Positions 17,102-25,804 of a stretch of DNA of 64,000 nucleotides are shown piece by piece. The notes under the pieces were generated by a model. The model was not told the DNA's origin. It saw only the letters and a program-made list of their open reading frames with translations, and ran no database searches. The DNA lies in contig NZ_CP120362.1 of assembly GCF_029457495.1 (NCBI RefSeq), positions 172,283 through 236,282 of the forward strand. The letters are read 5' to 3'. The stretch's first letter is position 1; the number at the start of each line of letters is the position of its first letter. The position numbers and the translations under genes were made by a program. This stretch comes from Chelativorans sp. AA-79. GTDB lineage: Bacteria > Pseudomonadota > Alphaproteobacteria > Rhizobiales > Rhizobiaceae.

Positions 17102-18511
17102 TTACTCTCCGGGGATGAAATCAGGATCAATCTCGGGGGCGGGCGTAATGCCGGCGGTCCGGATCGGTCCTTCGCGCAGACCCAGCTTCGGTGTGCCGGC
17201 GCGCATGTTCATCATTCGGAGCATGTAGAACGTACCCGCACCGAAGATGAAGAAATAGACGACGATGAAGGCCAGAAGCGACGTCGCCACGGCGGGGGCA
17301 TCGACCGGAGCGAGACTGTCGCTGGTGCGAAGCATTCCGTAGACTGTGAAGGGCTGCCGGCCGACCTCGGTGGTGATCCAGCCCGCCAGAACCGCCACAA
17401 AGCCGCTCGGCCCCATCAGGACGGCCGTGCGATGCAGCCACAGGCTGTCATAGAGCCGCCCGCGCCAGCGCGCCCAGAGGCTCCAAAGCCCGAGTCCGAG
17501 CATCGCGAAACCGAGCCCCACCATCACGCGGAAGCTGAAGAAGACGATCCCGACCGGAGGCTCCTCATCGTCGGGAATGGTGTCGAGGCCCTCGAGAGGG
17601 GCGTCCCAGTGGTGTTTCAGGATCAGTGAGCTCAGGTTCGGGATCTCGAGCGCGTAGTCGATCCGCCGTTGCTCTTCGTTCGGGATTCCGAACAGGATGA
17701 GCGGGGCGCCATCAGGATGGCTCTCGTAATGACCTTCCATCGCCATGACCTTGGCAGGCTGATGCTCGAGCGTGTTGAGGCCATGCAAGTCGCCGGCGAA
17801 GATCTGGATCGGGGTGACGATGGCGGCCATCCACATGGCCATGGAGAACATGCGCCGTGCCTCCCGGTCCGAGCGATCGCGCAGGAGGTGAACTCCGCCG
17901 ACCGCGCCAACGACCAGGGCGGTCGTTAGGAAGGCCGCGAGCACCATGTGTGCAAGGCGGTAGGGAAAGGACGGGTTAAAGACGATCGCCCACCAATCCT
18001 CCGGCACGAATTGGCCCGCTTCACTGATGGCGTGGCCCTGTGGCGTCTGCATCCAGCTGTTGGCTGACAGTATCCAGAAGGCCGACATCAGCGTGCCGAA
18101 AGCGACCATGGCCGTGGCGAACATATGAAGCCGGTCGCCGACCTTCTCGCGACCGAACAGCATGATTCCGAGGAACCCTGCCTCGAGGAAGAAGGCCGAA
18201 AGAACCTCATAGGCCATAAGCGGGCCGATCACCGGTCCAGCGCGATCCGAAAAGACCGACCAATTGGTGCCGAACTGGTAGGACATCACGATGCCCGACA
18301 CGACACCCATCCCGAAGGCAATGGCGAAGATCTTCTTCCAGTAGTCGAACAGCTTCAGATACGTCCTGTCCCGTGTTCGCAGCCAAAGGCCGTTCAGGAC
18401 GGCAACATAGCTGGCCAGGCCGATCGTGAAGGCTGGAAAGATGATGTGGAAGGACACGGTGAACGCGAACTGGAACCGGGCAAGCGTTTCTGCACTGAAG
18501 CTGTCGAACAT
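17102..18511 (-). CDS. cydA: Cytochrome bd-type quinol oxidase subunit I (CioA/CydA)
   Basis: A 469-residue subunit I with the haem-ligand His22 (FTVSFHIIFPAFTIG), the GRQPFTVYG motif, and a short quinol-binding loop after helix 6. It is shorter than the 520-residue E. coli CydA, which points to the cyanide-insensitive CioA branch. It reduces oxygen in the inner membrane and would help during sulfide or nitric oxide exposure because bd oxidases resist both. It starts 22 bases after the multicopper oxidase gene in the same operon. Confidence 0.92.
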   Translation of the reverse strand: MFDSFSAETLARFQFAFTVSFHIIFPAFTIGLASYVAVLNGLWLRTRDRTYLKLFDYWKKIFAIAFGMGVVSGIVMSYQFGTNWSVFSDRAGPVIGPLMAYEVLSAFFLEAGFLGIMLFGREKVGDRLHMFATAMVAFGTLMSAFWILSANSWMQTPQGHAISEAGQFVPEDWWAIVFNPSFPYRLAHMVLAAFLTTALVVGAVGGVHLLRDRSDREARRMFSMAMWMAAIVTPIQIFAGDLHGLNTLEHQPAKVMAMEGHYESHPDGAPLILFGIPNEEQRRIDYALEIPNLSSLILKHHWDAPLEGLDTIPDDEEPPVGIVFFSFRVMVGLGFAMLGLGLWSLWARWRGRLYDSLWLHRTAVLMGPSGFVAVLAGWITTEVGRQPFTVYGMLRTSDSLAPVDAPAVATSLLAFIVVYFFIFGAGTFYMLRMMNMRAGTPKLGLREGPIRTAGITPAPEIDPDFIPGE

Positions 18512-18533
18512 GAAAGTTCTTCCGATTTGTGCG

Positions 18534-20024
18534 TCAGGCGACGGTGAACTGTCCCATCATGCCGCCATCCTCGTGTTCGAGGATGTGGCAGTGGAACATG
18601 TAGGGTGCCGCGCGGTCGGCGGGTTTTCGGAATTCGACGAGGATCTCCGCCTTGCCGTCGACCAGGAGGATGTCCTTGGCTCCCAATTGTTCGAAGGGAA
18701 CGCTGCGTCCGTTGCGGCTCAGGACGGTGAACGCGGTGCCATGCACATGGAAGGGATGCGCCATCATGTCGGATGACACCTCCCAGAGTTCGACCTCTCC
18801 ACGTCGCGTTTCGAAGTCGATCCGGCCCATGTCGTAGGATTGGCCGTTGATGGCCAGCGGGTTGCCGGCGCCGCGCATGGCCATCGGACCCATCTGAAGA
18901 TCGATCCGCCGGCGCCGCACCGGCTCGGCGGTGATTGGCGCGGGTCCGCCGGCAAGGACGCGCGGCAGTGCCTGCGAAGCGGGTGCGGGGCGGTCGGGTG
19001 TAAGGCTCAGGACCGCGAATGCGCCCTCATCCGTCACGGCTTCCGGATCAGTGCCATCCATACCGCCCATCATGCGCTGCATCATCCCGCCGCCGCCCAT
19101 CATGCCTTCCATCGGCGAATTCGCATCAGGCAACGAAACCATCCGGACGGTTGCACCATCCGACAGGTCCATGACAATTTCGGCCCGCTCGGCAGGAGCC
19201 AGCACCAGCGAATCCCGCGCCACGGGCGCGGGCAGAAAACCACCGTCCGACGCGATCTGGTGAAACCCGCGCCCGTCTTCGAACTTCAGCGTGTAGATCC
19301 GTGCATTGGAGCCGTTCAGCAAACGCAGGCGCACAAGACCGCGTGCGACGCTGGCGTTCGGCTGCACCGCGCCGTTGACGAGGATCGTATCTCCTTGAAA
19401 ACCGTGCATGACGGTCGGCATGTCGAGGTCATAAGCGAGTTCCCCGCCGCGCCCGAACCGACGATCCTGAATGATCACCGGTATGTCGTCCACACCCCAC
19501 TCCGAGGGCAGCCCTGGATTTTTCGCACCCGGATCCTCGACAATCATCATGCCGGCGAGCCCGTGATAGACCTGTCGTCCGGTCTGTCCGTGAATGTGCG
19601 AATGATACCAGAGCGTCGCCGCCGGCTGGTCAATCTCCAACTCCGGCGCCCATGTCCCGCCCGAGGCAATGGCGAGTTGGGGACCGCCGTCCACAGCACC
19701 GGCAACATGCGCCCCGTGCCAATGCGCGGTCACGGGACTGTCGAGACGGTTCCTCACCACCGGCCTGGCAATCTCGCCCCGGCGCATTCGCAGCACCGGG
19801 CCGAGATAAGATTGGCTGTACCCTGTTGTGCGAGCCGCACCGCCGTCGACAAAGGCCGTCGTGCCCTGGATCGCCTCCAGAACAGCGTCGGCGGAGCCCG
19901 TGACATCCAGGATGTCAGGGATCGGCAGGGACTGGCCCGCGACCGGGCTCGCATTGGCGCGACCAATCAGACCGGGAATGGCCAGAGTGGTGGCGGCAAG
20001 GGTCAGGAAGCGGCGGCGGTCCAT
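18534..20024 (-). CDS. Multicopper oxidase, CueO-like, Tat-exported
   Basis: A 496-residue blue-copper oxidase. It begins with a twin-arginine signal (MDRRRFLTLAATTLAIPGL), so it is folded in the cytoplasm and exported. All four copper-ligand blocks are visible: HWHGAH, WYHSHIHG, HPFHVHG and HCHILEHEDGGMM. A Met/Gly-rich insert (about residues 303-322) resembles the CueO substrate-access segment. It likely oxidises Cu(I) or another metal in the periplasm. It lies between the peroxiredoxin and cydA in one minus-strand operon. Confidence 0.9.
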   Translation of the reverse strand: MDRRRFLTLAATTLAIPGLIGRANASPVAGQSLPIPDILDVTGSADAVLEAIQGTTAFVDGGAARTTGYSQSYLGPVLRMRRGEIARPVVRNRLDSPVTAHWHGAHVAGAVDGGPQLAIASGGTWAPELEIDQPAATLWYHSHIHGQTGRQVYHGLAGMMIVEDPGAKNPGLPSEWGVDDIPVIIQDRRFGRGGELAYDLDMPTVMHGFQGDTILVNGAVQPNASVARGLVRLRLLNGSNARIYTLKFEDGRGFHQIASDGGFLPAPVARDSLVLAPAERAEIVMDLSDGATVRMVSLPDANSPMEGMMGGGGMMQRMMGGMDGTDPEAVTDEGAFAVLSLTPDRPAPASQALPRVLAGGPAPITAEPVRRRRIDLQMGPMAMRGAGNPLAINGQSYDMGRIDFETRRGEVELWEVSSDMMAHPFHVHGTAFTVLSRNGRSVPFEQLGAKDILLVDGKAEILVEFRKPADRAAPYMFHCHILEHEDGGMMGQFTVA

Positions 20025-20060
20025 TTACGAGGCTCCGTCAGTAGACAAGGGTGTGCGGTA

Positions 20061-20693
20061 TCAGGCGTTCAGCTTTACCTTGCGCAGATAGGGGCGAAGT
20101 TCTTCCCAGCCCTGGGGAAACAGCCCCTTGGCCTGATCGTTCGGGATCGACGGCGGGATAATCGCGTAATCGCCCGGACGCCAGTCGGCGGGGAGCGCAA
20201 CGCCCATTGCATCGCCGGTCTTCAGCGCGTCGATCACACGCAGGATCTCGTCGAAGTTGCGCCCGACACTCATCGGGTAGGTCATTGTCAGGCGCAGCTT
20301 CTTTTCATTGTCGATGATGAAGACCGAGCGCACGGCGGCGGTTTCGGACTGGGCCGGATGGATCATGTCGTAGAGCCGCGCGATTTTCAGATCCGGGTCC
20401 GCGACGATAGGGAACCGCAGCGTCGTGTTCTGCGTGTCGTTGACGTCCTCGATCCATTTCAGATGCTCATCGACCGTGTCGGTGCTGAGCCCGATCGGCT
20501 TGACGCCGCGCTTGTCGAACTCGGCGCTGAGTTGCGATGTCCGGCCCATCTCGGTGGTGCAGACCGGCGTGAAGTCCGCCGGATGGCTGAAGAAGAAGGC
20601 CCAGTCGTCTCCGATCCATTCATGGAACGAGATCGGTCCGAGCGTCGTGTCGGCGGTGAAGTCCGGAACGGTGTCTCCTAGTAGCAGAGGCAT
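20061..20693 (-). CDS. 1-Cys peroxiredoxin (Prx6 type)
   Basis: A 210-residue peroxidase with the peroxidatic motif PVCTTE (Cys45) and the long C-terminal region of the Prx6 branch (RPGDYAIIPPSIPNDQAKGL). It reduces peroxides in the cytoplasm and needs an external thiol because no resolving Cys in the Prx5/Prx1 position is seen. It is the first gene of the unit prx - multicopper oxidase - cydA - cydB - DUF2474, and its promoter region is shared with the divergent Rrf2 gene. Confidence 0.92.
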   Translation of the reverse strand: MPLLLGDTVPDFTADTTLGPISFHEWIGDDWAFFFSHPADFTPVCTTEMGRTSQLSAEFDKRGVKPIGLSTDTVDEHLKWIEDVNDTQNTTLRFPIVADPDLKIARLYDMIHPAQSETAAVRSVFIIDNEKKLRLTMTYPMSVGRNFDEILRVIDALKTGDAMGVALPADWRPGDYAIIPPSIPNDQAKGLFPQGWEELRPYLRKVKLNA

Positions 20694-20748
20694 GATGTTT
20701 CCTTTCAGTGGGTTGCCCGGCGGATACCGCGCCTCGCCGTGCCGTTCA

Positions 20749-20761
20749 GTGACATTGTCAC
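20749..20761. promoter_or_regulatory. Palindromic operator in the prx/rrf2 divergent region
   Basis: The perfect 13-base palindrome GTGACATTGTCAC lies between the peroxiredoxin and Rrf2 genes. It is followed by AGCTTG and, 23 bases from its centre, TTATAT, a plausible -10 element for rrf2. The same arrangement recurs at 21992-22010, so this is likely a regulator site of the class II activation type. The Crp/Fnr protein encoded at 21280 is the leading candidate to bind it. Confidence 0.6.
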
Positions 20762-20812
20762 CCAGCTTGCAAAAAAGTTATATGCTGGGTAGAAGTTTCA
20801 CCGGGAGACATG

Positions 20813-21283
20813 ATGAAGCTCACGGCATATTCCAACTACGCGCTTCGATCACTTCAACTTGCCGCACTTAGGGCGCCGGATCTTATCCGCGTCGATGACG
20901 TGGTGCGGGTGCATGGGCTGGCCCGGCCGCACATCGTCAAGATCGTCCACGAGCTGGGACGCGCCGGCTTCGTCAAGACCCAGCGCGGGCGGGGCGGCGG
21001 GTTCCGTCTTGCACGTCCGGCCGAGGAGATCGTCGTGGGTGACGTCATCAGGTTGACCGAGGGACCGCTCGATGTTGTCGAATGTTTCAATCCGGCCTCG
21101 AATACATGCCCCCTCATTGGGATATGCCGGCTCTCCTGGGGCCTCCACGAGGCGACGCGGGCGTTCATGGAGGTGCTCGACGATCTCACGCTGGCTGACA
21201 TCTCCGCCAATCACGATCAGCTGCTGGGGCGCATCGCGACGGTCGAGAAGGGCGCCCCGGCGCCGACGCGGAACGCGACATGA
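20813..21283 (+). CDS. Rrf2-family Fe-S regulator (RirA/NsrR-like)
   Basis: A 156-residue Rrf2 protein with an N-terminal winged helix (MKLTAYSNYALRSLQLAALR, ARPHIVKIVHELGRAGFVKT, RGRGGGFRLA) and three cysteines at 91, 99 and 105 (C-x7-C-x5-C), the spacing of the RirA iron sensor and close to NsrR. It probably holds a [4Fe-4S] cluster that senses iron, nitric oxide or oxidants. Two ATGs are adjacent; I use the second (20813) because GGGAG is too close to the first. Its stop overlaps the Crp/Fnr start (ATGA). Confidence 0.85.
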   Translation: MKLTAYSNYALRSLQLAALRAPDLIRVDDVVRVHGLARPHIVKIVHELGRAGFVKTQRGRGGGFRLARPAEEIVVGDVIRLTEGPLDVVECFNPASNTCPLIGICRLSWGLHEATRAFMEVLDDLTLADISANHDQLLGRIATVEKGAPAPTRNAT

Positions 21284-21945
21284 GCATCGGCGACTGGACC
21301 GAACGGTTCCAGGGTATGCGCGGTCTTCCCCGGACGGTGCGAGACAGGCTTCTCGCCAGCGCACGGGTTGCGCGATACGCACGCGGCCAAACTGTCTTCA
21401 GTCCCGACAACCGCCCTGACAATCTGCTGTTTCTGGTCGAAGGAACGCTCCGGGTCTCGCAAACGGCGGAATCGGGGCGCGAGATCGTGCTCTACCGGGT
21501 GGAGGCGGGTGAAAGCTGCGTGCTGACGACGGCCTGCATGCTGGCCGAAGAGGCCTACAACGCCGAGGGGGTGGCGGAAACGGCGCTGGTTGCCGTTGCG
21601 CTCTCGCAAGAGACCTTCGATCTGCTGGCGGCGGAGGAACCGGCCTTTCGCAAGTTCGTGTTTGCGGCCTATTCGCGCCGTCTGCTGGATCTCCTACATG
21701 TCGTGGACGAGGTGGCCTTCGGACGGATCGACGTGCGCCTTGCGGCGAGGCTGCTCGCCCTCGCCGGTACGGCCGTCGAGGTGTCGGCAACGCACGACGA
21801 GCTCGCCCGGGAGCTGGGCACGGCGCGCGAAGTCGTGTCCCGCGTCCTGCAGGACTTCCAGAAACGCGGGTTCGTAAGCCAGGCGCGCGGTCGGGTCCGG
21901 CTGCTCTCCAGGGAGAGTCTGACGCGGATCGCCGAAAGCGATTGA
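21280..21945 (+). CDS. Crp/Fnr-family transcriptional regulator
   Basis: A 221-residue protein with a cyclic-nucleotide-fold sensor (about 25-130, including GQTVFSPDNRPDNLLFLVEG) and a C-terminal helix-turn-helix (THDELARELGTAREVVSRVL). The recognition helix has the R-E-x-x-S-R pattern, combining the Glu of both CRP and FNR with the FNR Ser-Arg. It lacks the FNR N-terminal Cys cluster but has two Cys in ESCVLTTACML (C-x5-C), which might sense sulfur species or redox state. It overlaps the Rrf2 gene by four bases and is probably the protein that binds the nearby palindromes. Confidence 0.87.
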   Translation: MSIGDWTERFQGMRGLPRTVRDRLLASARVARYARGQTVFSPDNRPDNLLFLVEGTLRVSQTAESGREIVLYRVEAGESCVLTTACMLAEEAYNAEGVAETALVAVALSQETFDLLAAEEPAFRKFVFAAYSRRLLDLLHVVDEVAFGRIDVRLAARLLALAGTAVEVSATHDELARELGTAREVVSRVLQDFQKRGFVSQARGRVRLLSRESLTRIAESD

Positions 21946-21991
21946 ACGAAACTCACCGCACGCGGCCTCCGGCGACCGACTTTTCCTGCGC

Positions 21992-22010
21992 TCAGTGACA
22001 ATGTCACTGA
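21992..22010. promoter_or_regulatory. Perfect 19-base palindrome upstream of the DUF2892-YeeE operon
   Basis: TCAGTGACAATGTCACTGA is symmetrical around the central A. It shares the core GTGACA-N-TGTCAC with the site at 20749 and is followed, 26 bases from its centre, by the same AAGTTATAT sequence, a likely -10 region. The repeat of both operator and -10 in front of two sulfur/redox units indicates a small regulon. Confidence 0.65.
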
Positions 22011-22065
22011 AGCTTGTGCGGCAAAGTTATATCCGTCAGACAGCTTTCATCCTGGAGGATCTGCC

Positions 22066-22278
22066 GTGAGCGTCAATGTTGGAACCGTCGATCGCATCTT
22101 TCGGGCCGCCCTTGGCCTCGCGCTTCTCTATCTCGCGTTTCTGAGCGGTCTGCCGCTCTTCGAAGGGGCGCTGCTCAAGTACGGCGCGGCTGTCGTGGGG
22201 CTCGTCATGCTGATCGTTGCCGCGACCCGTGTCTGCCCGATCTACTCGGTGCTCGGCGTCAAGACCTGCCGGGCCTGA
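22066..22278 (+). CDS. DUF2892 inner-membrane protein
   Basis: A 70-residue protein with two membrane helices and the DUF2892 pattern NVGTVDRIFRAALGLALLYL and RVCPIYSVLGVKTC, also found fused to rhodanese domains in YgaP. It starts at a GTG (22066) behind CTGGAGGA. Two conserved Cys (CPIY and KTC) suggest a sulfur-related role. It opens a short operon with two YeeE-type genes and lies directly behind the palindrome at 21992. Confidence 0.82.
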   Translation: MSVNVGTVDRIFRAALGLALLYLAFLSGLPLFEGALLKYGAAVVGLVMLIVAATRVCPIYSVLGVKTCRA

Positions 22279-22282
22279 GCCG

Positions 22283-22714
22283 ATGGAGACCGTGTTCACA
22301 CCCTGGGCCTCCCTCGGCGGTGGCGTTCTGATCGGTCTCGCGGCCACGTTGCTGATGCTGTTTCTCGGCCGGATCATGGGCGCGACCGGCATTCTTGCGG
22401 GCTTGCTCACACCGTCCTCGGGCAGCGAGTTCGCATGGCGCGGCGCGGTGCTGCTCGGCATGGTGAGCGGGCCGCTTGCGCTGCTCGCGATCACCGGCGA
22501 GATGCCAGCGGTCCAGGTGCCCATTTCGACAGCGATGCTGATCGGGGGCGGGTTGCTGGTGGGTGTCGGCGTGACCTTCGGGTCCGGCTGCACGTCCGGG
22601 CATGGGGTGTGCGGCATGGCGCGCTTGAGCGTCAGGTCGGTCGCAGCGACGCTCACCTTCATGATCACCACCTTCGCCACGGTCTACGTCGTTCGTCACG
22701 TTCTGGGAGCCTGA
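22283..22714 (+). CDS. YeeE/YedE-family sulfur transporter half (PmpA-like)
   Basis: A 143-residue membrane protein with about four helices and the family motif GSGCTSGHGVCGMARLSVRS, whose Cys pair carries or gates thiosulfate-like sulfur compounds in YeeE proteins. It is a half-length member; a second half follows after three bases. Such paired genes often sit beside sulfide-oxidising enzymes, as here. The ATG at 22283 lies five bases after the DUF2892 stop. Confidence 0.87.
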   Translation: METVFTPWASLGGGVLIGLAATLLMLFLGRIMGATGILAGLLTPSSGSEFAWRGAVLLGMVSGPLALLAITGEMPAVQVPISTAMLIGGGLLVGVGVTFGSGCTSGHGVCGMARLSVRSVAATLTFMITTFATVYVVRHVLGA

Positions 22715-22717
22715 GCC

Positions 22718-23178
22718 TTGCGTTTGATCGCCGCCTACATCATCGGACTGGTGTTCGGCACCGGAATCGCACTCTCCGGCATGGCGAACCCGGCCAAGGT
22801 GCTGAACTTCTTTGACATCGCGGGCAGTTGGGACCCGTCGCTCATCTTCGTTATAGGCGGAGCGCTGGTGACGACCTTCATCGGCTACCGGCTGGCCTTC
22901 GGGCTGCCCGCGCCCATTCTGGCCGAGGCGTTTCAGGTGCCCATCAGCCGCACCGTCGATGCCCGCCTTCTGGGCGGCTCGGCGGTGTTCGGTATGGGCT
23001 GGGGCATCGCCGGCTTCTGCCCGGGCGGGGGCTGCCCGCGCTCGGGACCGGCCGGTGGGAGGTGATCGCCTTCACCGCGGCCGTGATCTCGGGGATCTTC
23101 CTCGCGAAATTTCTGCAATCCCAAGGCGGCGGCGGGAGGCGCGAGGGCGGAAAACGGTCTTTGAGCCCGCAGCTTTGA
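22718..23178 (+). pseudogene. YeeE/YedE second half (PmpB-like), frameshifted near its end
   Basis: The gene encodes the second YeeE half (MRLIAAYIIGLVFGTGIALS, GMANPAKVLNFFDIAGSWDP, GIAGFCPGGG). Within a run of five G at 23027-23031 the frame is lost: the read-out becomes CPRSGPAGGR and stops at 23065. The family continuation PALGTGRWEVIAFTAAVISG, IFLAKFL is found in another frame up to about 23178. A one-base G deletion explains it. Either the last helix is missing and the protein may be inactive, or the homopolymer is misread. Confidence 0.72.
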
Positions 23179-23297
23179 TAAACCTGGTCGAGGGCCTACG
23201 ATAAGCGGACATCGACTTTGCGACTGTAACAACTGAACCGGTTCCGAGCTGTTCCGAGTCCGAATTGATCAAACCAACCAACCAAAGGAGAATGAAA

Positions 23298-23768
23298 ATG
23301 ACGAGCAACATCGAAATGACTGACGAAGCCAAGAAGGCATGCGCTGAGGCGCTCTCCAAGGTCCTAGCGGACACCTACGTCTTGTACCTCAAGACCCACA
23401 ACTACCACTGGAACGTGGAAGGGCCGAAATTCCGTAGCTTGCATGAAATGTTCGAGGAGCAATACCGTGATCTATGGAGCTCGATCGACGATATCGCTGA
23501 ACGGATTCGCGCCCTCGGGCATTATGCGCCGGGGACCTACGCGAAGTTCCAGGCCCTCTCCACCGTCAAGGACAACGAGGACATTCCGGCCGCGGACGAC
23601 ATGCTCAAGGAGCTGATCGCGGACAACGGAATGGTGGCCAGGACGATCCGCTCCGCGCTCCCGACGATCCAGGAGGCCGGCGACGAGGCCTCGGCCGGGC
23701 TGCTGGCCGACCGTCTCACGACGCACGAGAAGCAACTCTGGATGATGAAGAGCATGCAGGCCTTGTGA
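23298..23768 (+). CDS. dps: Dps-family DNA-protecting ferritin
   Basis: A 156-residue mini-ferritin. The ferroxidase-site residues lie in KTHNYHWNVEGPKFRSLHEM and in FEEQYRDLWSSIDDIAERIR, and LTTHEKQLWMMKSM ends the last helix. It oxidises Fe(II) with peroxide and stores iron as a 12-subunit shell, limiting Fenton damage. AAGGAG precedes two ATGs; I use 23298 because it has seven-base spacing (23292 is only one to two bases away). It is a separate unit between the YeeE and SQR genes. Confidence 0.9.
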   Translation: MTSNIEMTDEAKKACAEALSKVLADTYVLYLKTHNYHWNVEGPKFRSLHEMFEEQYRDLWSSIDDIAERIRALGHYAPGTYAKFQALSTVKDNEDIPAADDMLKELIADNGMVARTIRSALPTIQEAGDEASAGLLADRLTTHEKQLWMMKSMQAL

Positions 23769-24034
23769 CGCGGCCTTCGCAACCGTTTGCCCCGTTCCGC
23801 GCGCCGATACAGGCCGTTTCCCCGCCGGGTCGCCCGTGATCTCGGGAAAGTCGGCCCTCGAATGCCGTTCGATCTGATCGAGAGACTCGGCGAAAAAAAC
23901 GTACAGCGCCAAATTCTTTGCCGTTGGCGACAACGATGACAAAGACCCGTCTGCATAGCGATAGAGATCATTTCTGATCTGTCGAAACGAATACCAGGCG
24001 GGCCCGCCAGATCAGGAGATGGAGGAACCGCTTC

Positions 24035-25711
24035 ATGAATGTCAACCGTATCGACGACCGACTTGCCGTGTCGCCGCAGATCGCCCCCGACGACCTCGCT
24101 ACGCTTGCAGCCGAGGGCTATCGGGCAGTGATCTGCAACCGGCCCGATGGAGAGAGCGCGGACCAGCCGTCATTCGAGGAAATCGAGCGTGCGTCGCGCG
24201 AGAATGGCTTGGAGGCGCGGTATCTGCCTGTGGCGTCGGGCCTCGTGCGTGACGAGGATGCGGAGGAATTCACCGGAGCGATGCGCACCCTGCCTGGTCC
24301 CGTCCTGGCCTATTGCCGCTCGGGAACACGCTCGGCGACTCTTTGGGCGCTGTCCGAGGCGAAACGCCGTCCGCTCGCTGAGATCCTCGGCAAGACCAAG
24401 GCCGCGGGCTACGACATGTCGGGCGTCGCGCGCCGCGTCGCCAATGGGGGCAAGACACCGACCGACACGGGCGACGCCCACTACAAGGTGGTGATCGTTG
24501 GCGCGGGGGCAGCCGGTATTGCCGTCGCGGCAAGCCTCAAGGCGCGCAAGTCGGACCTCGAGATCGCGATCATCGATCCCGCCGAAATACACTATTACCA
24601 GCCCGGCTGGACGATGGTCGGTGGCGGCATATTCGAGGCGCAGGAAACCGCCAAGACCATGGGCATCCTGATCCCGAAGGGTGTCACCTGGATCAAGGCC
24701 GCGGTCGCTGCGTTCGAGCCGCAGAACAACGCTGTCATCCTGGATGGCTGCCGCGTGGTGAAATACGACCGGCTTGTTGTCTGCCCTGGTCTCAAATTGG
24801 ACTGGGGCAAGGTCGAGGGGCTTGTCGAGACGCTCGGACGAAACGGCGTGACCTCGAACTATCGCTACGACCTCGCGCCCTATACCTGGCAACTGGTGCA
24901 GGAGATGCGGGGCGGGACTGCGATCTTCACGCAGCCTCCGATGCCCATCAAGTGCGCCGGCGCGCCGCAGAAGGCGATGTATCTCTCGGCCGACCACTGG
25001 CACCGGTCCGGACGGCTCAAGAATATCGACATTCACTTCTGCAACGCGGGCGGCGTTCTCTTCGGCGTGAAGGACTACGTGCCGGCGCTGATGGAGTACG
25101 TGAAGAAATACGACGCCAAGCTCGACTTCTTCCACAACCTCGTGGCGGTGGACGGCCCCGCCAGGAAAGCCACCTTCGAGGTCAAGGAGCCGGAGAAAGA
25201 GCCCCGGCGCGTCGAGATGGCATTCGACATGATGCATGTCTGCCCGCCGCAGACTGCGCCGGACTTCATCCGCGTCTCGCCGCTGGCCGATCAGGCCGGC
25301 TGGGTCGATGTCGACCAGGCGACACTACGGCACAAGAGGTTCGACAATATCTGGGCGCTCGGCGACGTGATGAACGCGCCCAATGCCAAAACGGCCGCCG
25401 CAGCGCGTAAGCAGGCGCCCACGGTGGCCGAGAATATTGTCGCCGATATCGCCGGACGTTCGGCCGTGGCGCAGTATGATGGCTACGGCTCGTGTCCGTT
25501 GACGGTCGAACGCGGCAAGATCGTGCTGGCGGAGTTCGGCTACGGCGGGGTGGTGAAGCCGACCTTCCCCTCCTTTCTGATCGACGGAACAAGGCCGAGC
25601 CGGGCGGCGTGGTTTCTGAAGGAAAAGATGCTGCCGCCGATCTACTGGCAGGCGATGCTGAAGGGCCGCGAATGGATGGCGAAGCCTGAGCTTGATGTTG
25701 CCGCCGAGTAA
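24035..25711 (+). CDS. DUF442 phosphatase-like domain fused to sulfide:quinone oxidoreductase
   Basis: A 558-residue two-domain protein. Residues 1-115 form the DUF442 (TIGR01244) domain with a P-loop-like YCRSGTRS motif (Cys94, Arg99), related to protein-tyrosine phosphatases and probably a sulfur transferase. Residues 150-558 are an SQR-type flavoprotein: FAD motif VVIVGAGAAGIAVAASL, YYQPGWTMVGGG, PIKCAGAPQKAMYL with a catalytic Cys, and C-terminal FPSFLIDGTRPSR. It would oxidise sulfide at the membrane and pass sulfur on. GGAGG precedes the ATG. SulP, persulfide dioxygenase and rhodanese genes follow. Confidence 0.88.
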   Translation: MNVNRIDDRLAVSPQIAPDDLATLAAEGYRAVICNRPDGESADQPSFEEIERASRENGLEARYLPVASGLVRDEDAEEFTGAMRTLPGPVLAYCRSGTRSATLWALSEAKRRPLAEILGKTKAAGYDMSGVARRVANGGKTPTDTGDAHYKVVIVGAGAAGIAVAASLKARKSDLEIAIIDPAEIHYYQPGWTMVGGGIFEAQETAKTMGILIPKGVTWIKAAVAAFEPQNNAVILDGCRVVKYDRLVVCPGLKLDWGKVEGLVETLGRNGVTSNYRYDLAPYTWQLVQEMRGGTAIFTQPPMPIKCAGAPQKAMYLSADHWHRSGRLKNIDIHFCNAGGVLFGVKDYVPALMEYVKKYDAKLDFFHNLVAVDGPARKATFEVKEPEKEPRRVEMAFDMMHVCPPQTAPDFIRVSPLADQAGWVDVDQATLRHKRFDNIWALGDVMNAPNAKTAAAARKQAPTVAENIVADIAGRSAVAQYDGYGSCPLTVERGKIVLAEFGYGGVVKPTFPSFLIDGTRPSRAAWFLKEKMLPPIYWQAMLKGREWMAKPELDVAAE

Positions 25712-25804
25712 TAGGAACGCGCGGCCTTTCCTCCCGCTGAACGCGCGTCAGCGAACGCGGCGCACCGGTTGCGCCCGTTCCCTAAACCCCAGAGCGTACC
25801 CGCA

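Noticed and set aside
18840..20681. A 613-codon frame antisense to the multicopper oxidase and peroxiredoxin genes
   Set aside because: It runs through two real minus-strand genes with intact active sites, and its product is rich in Arg, His and Pro without a domain.
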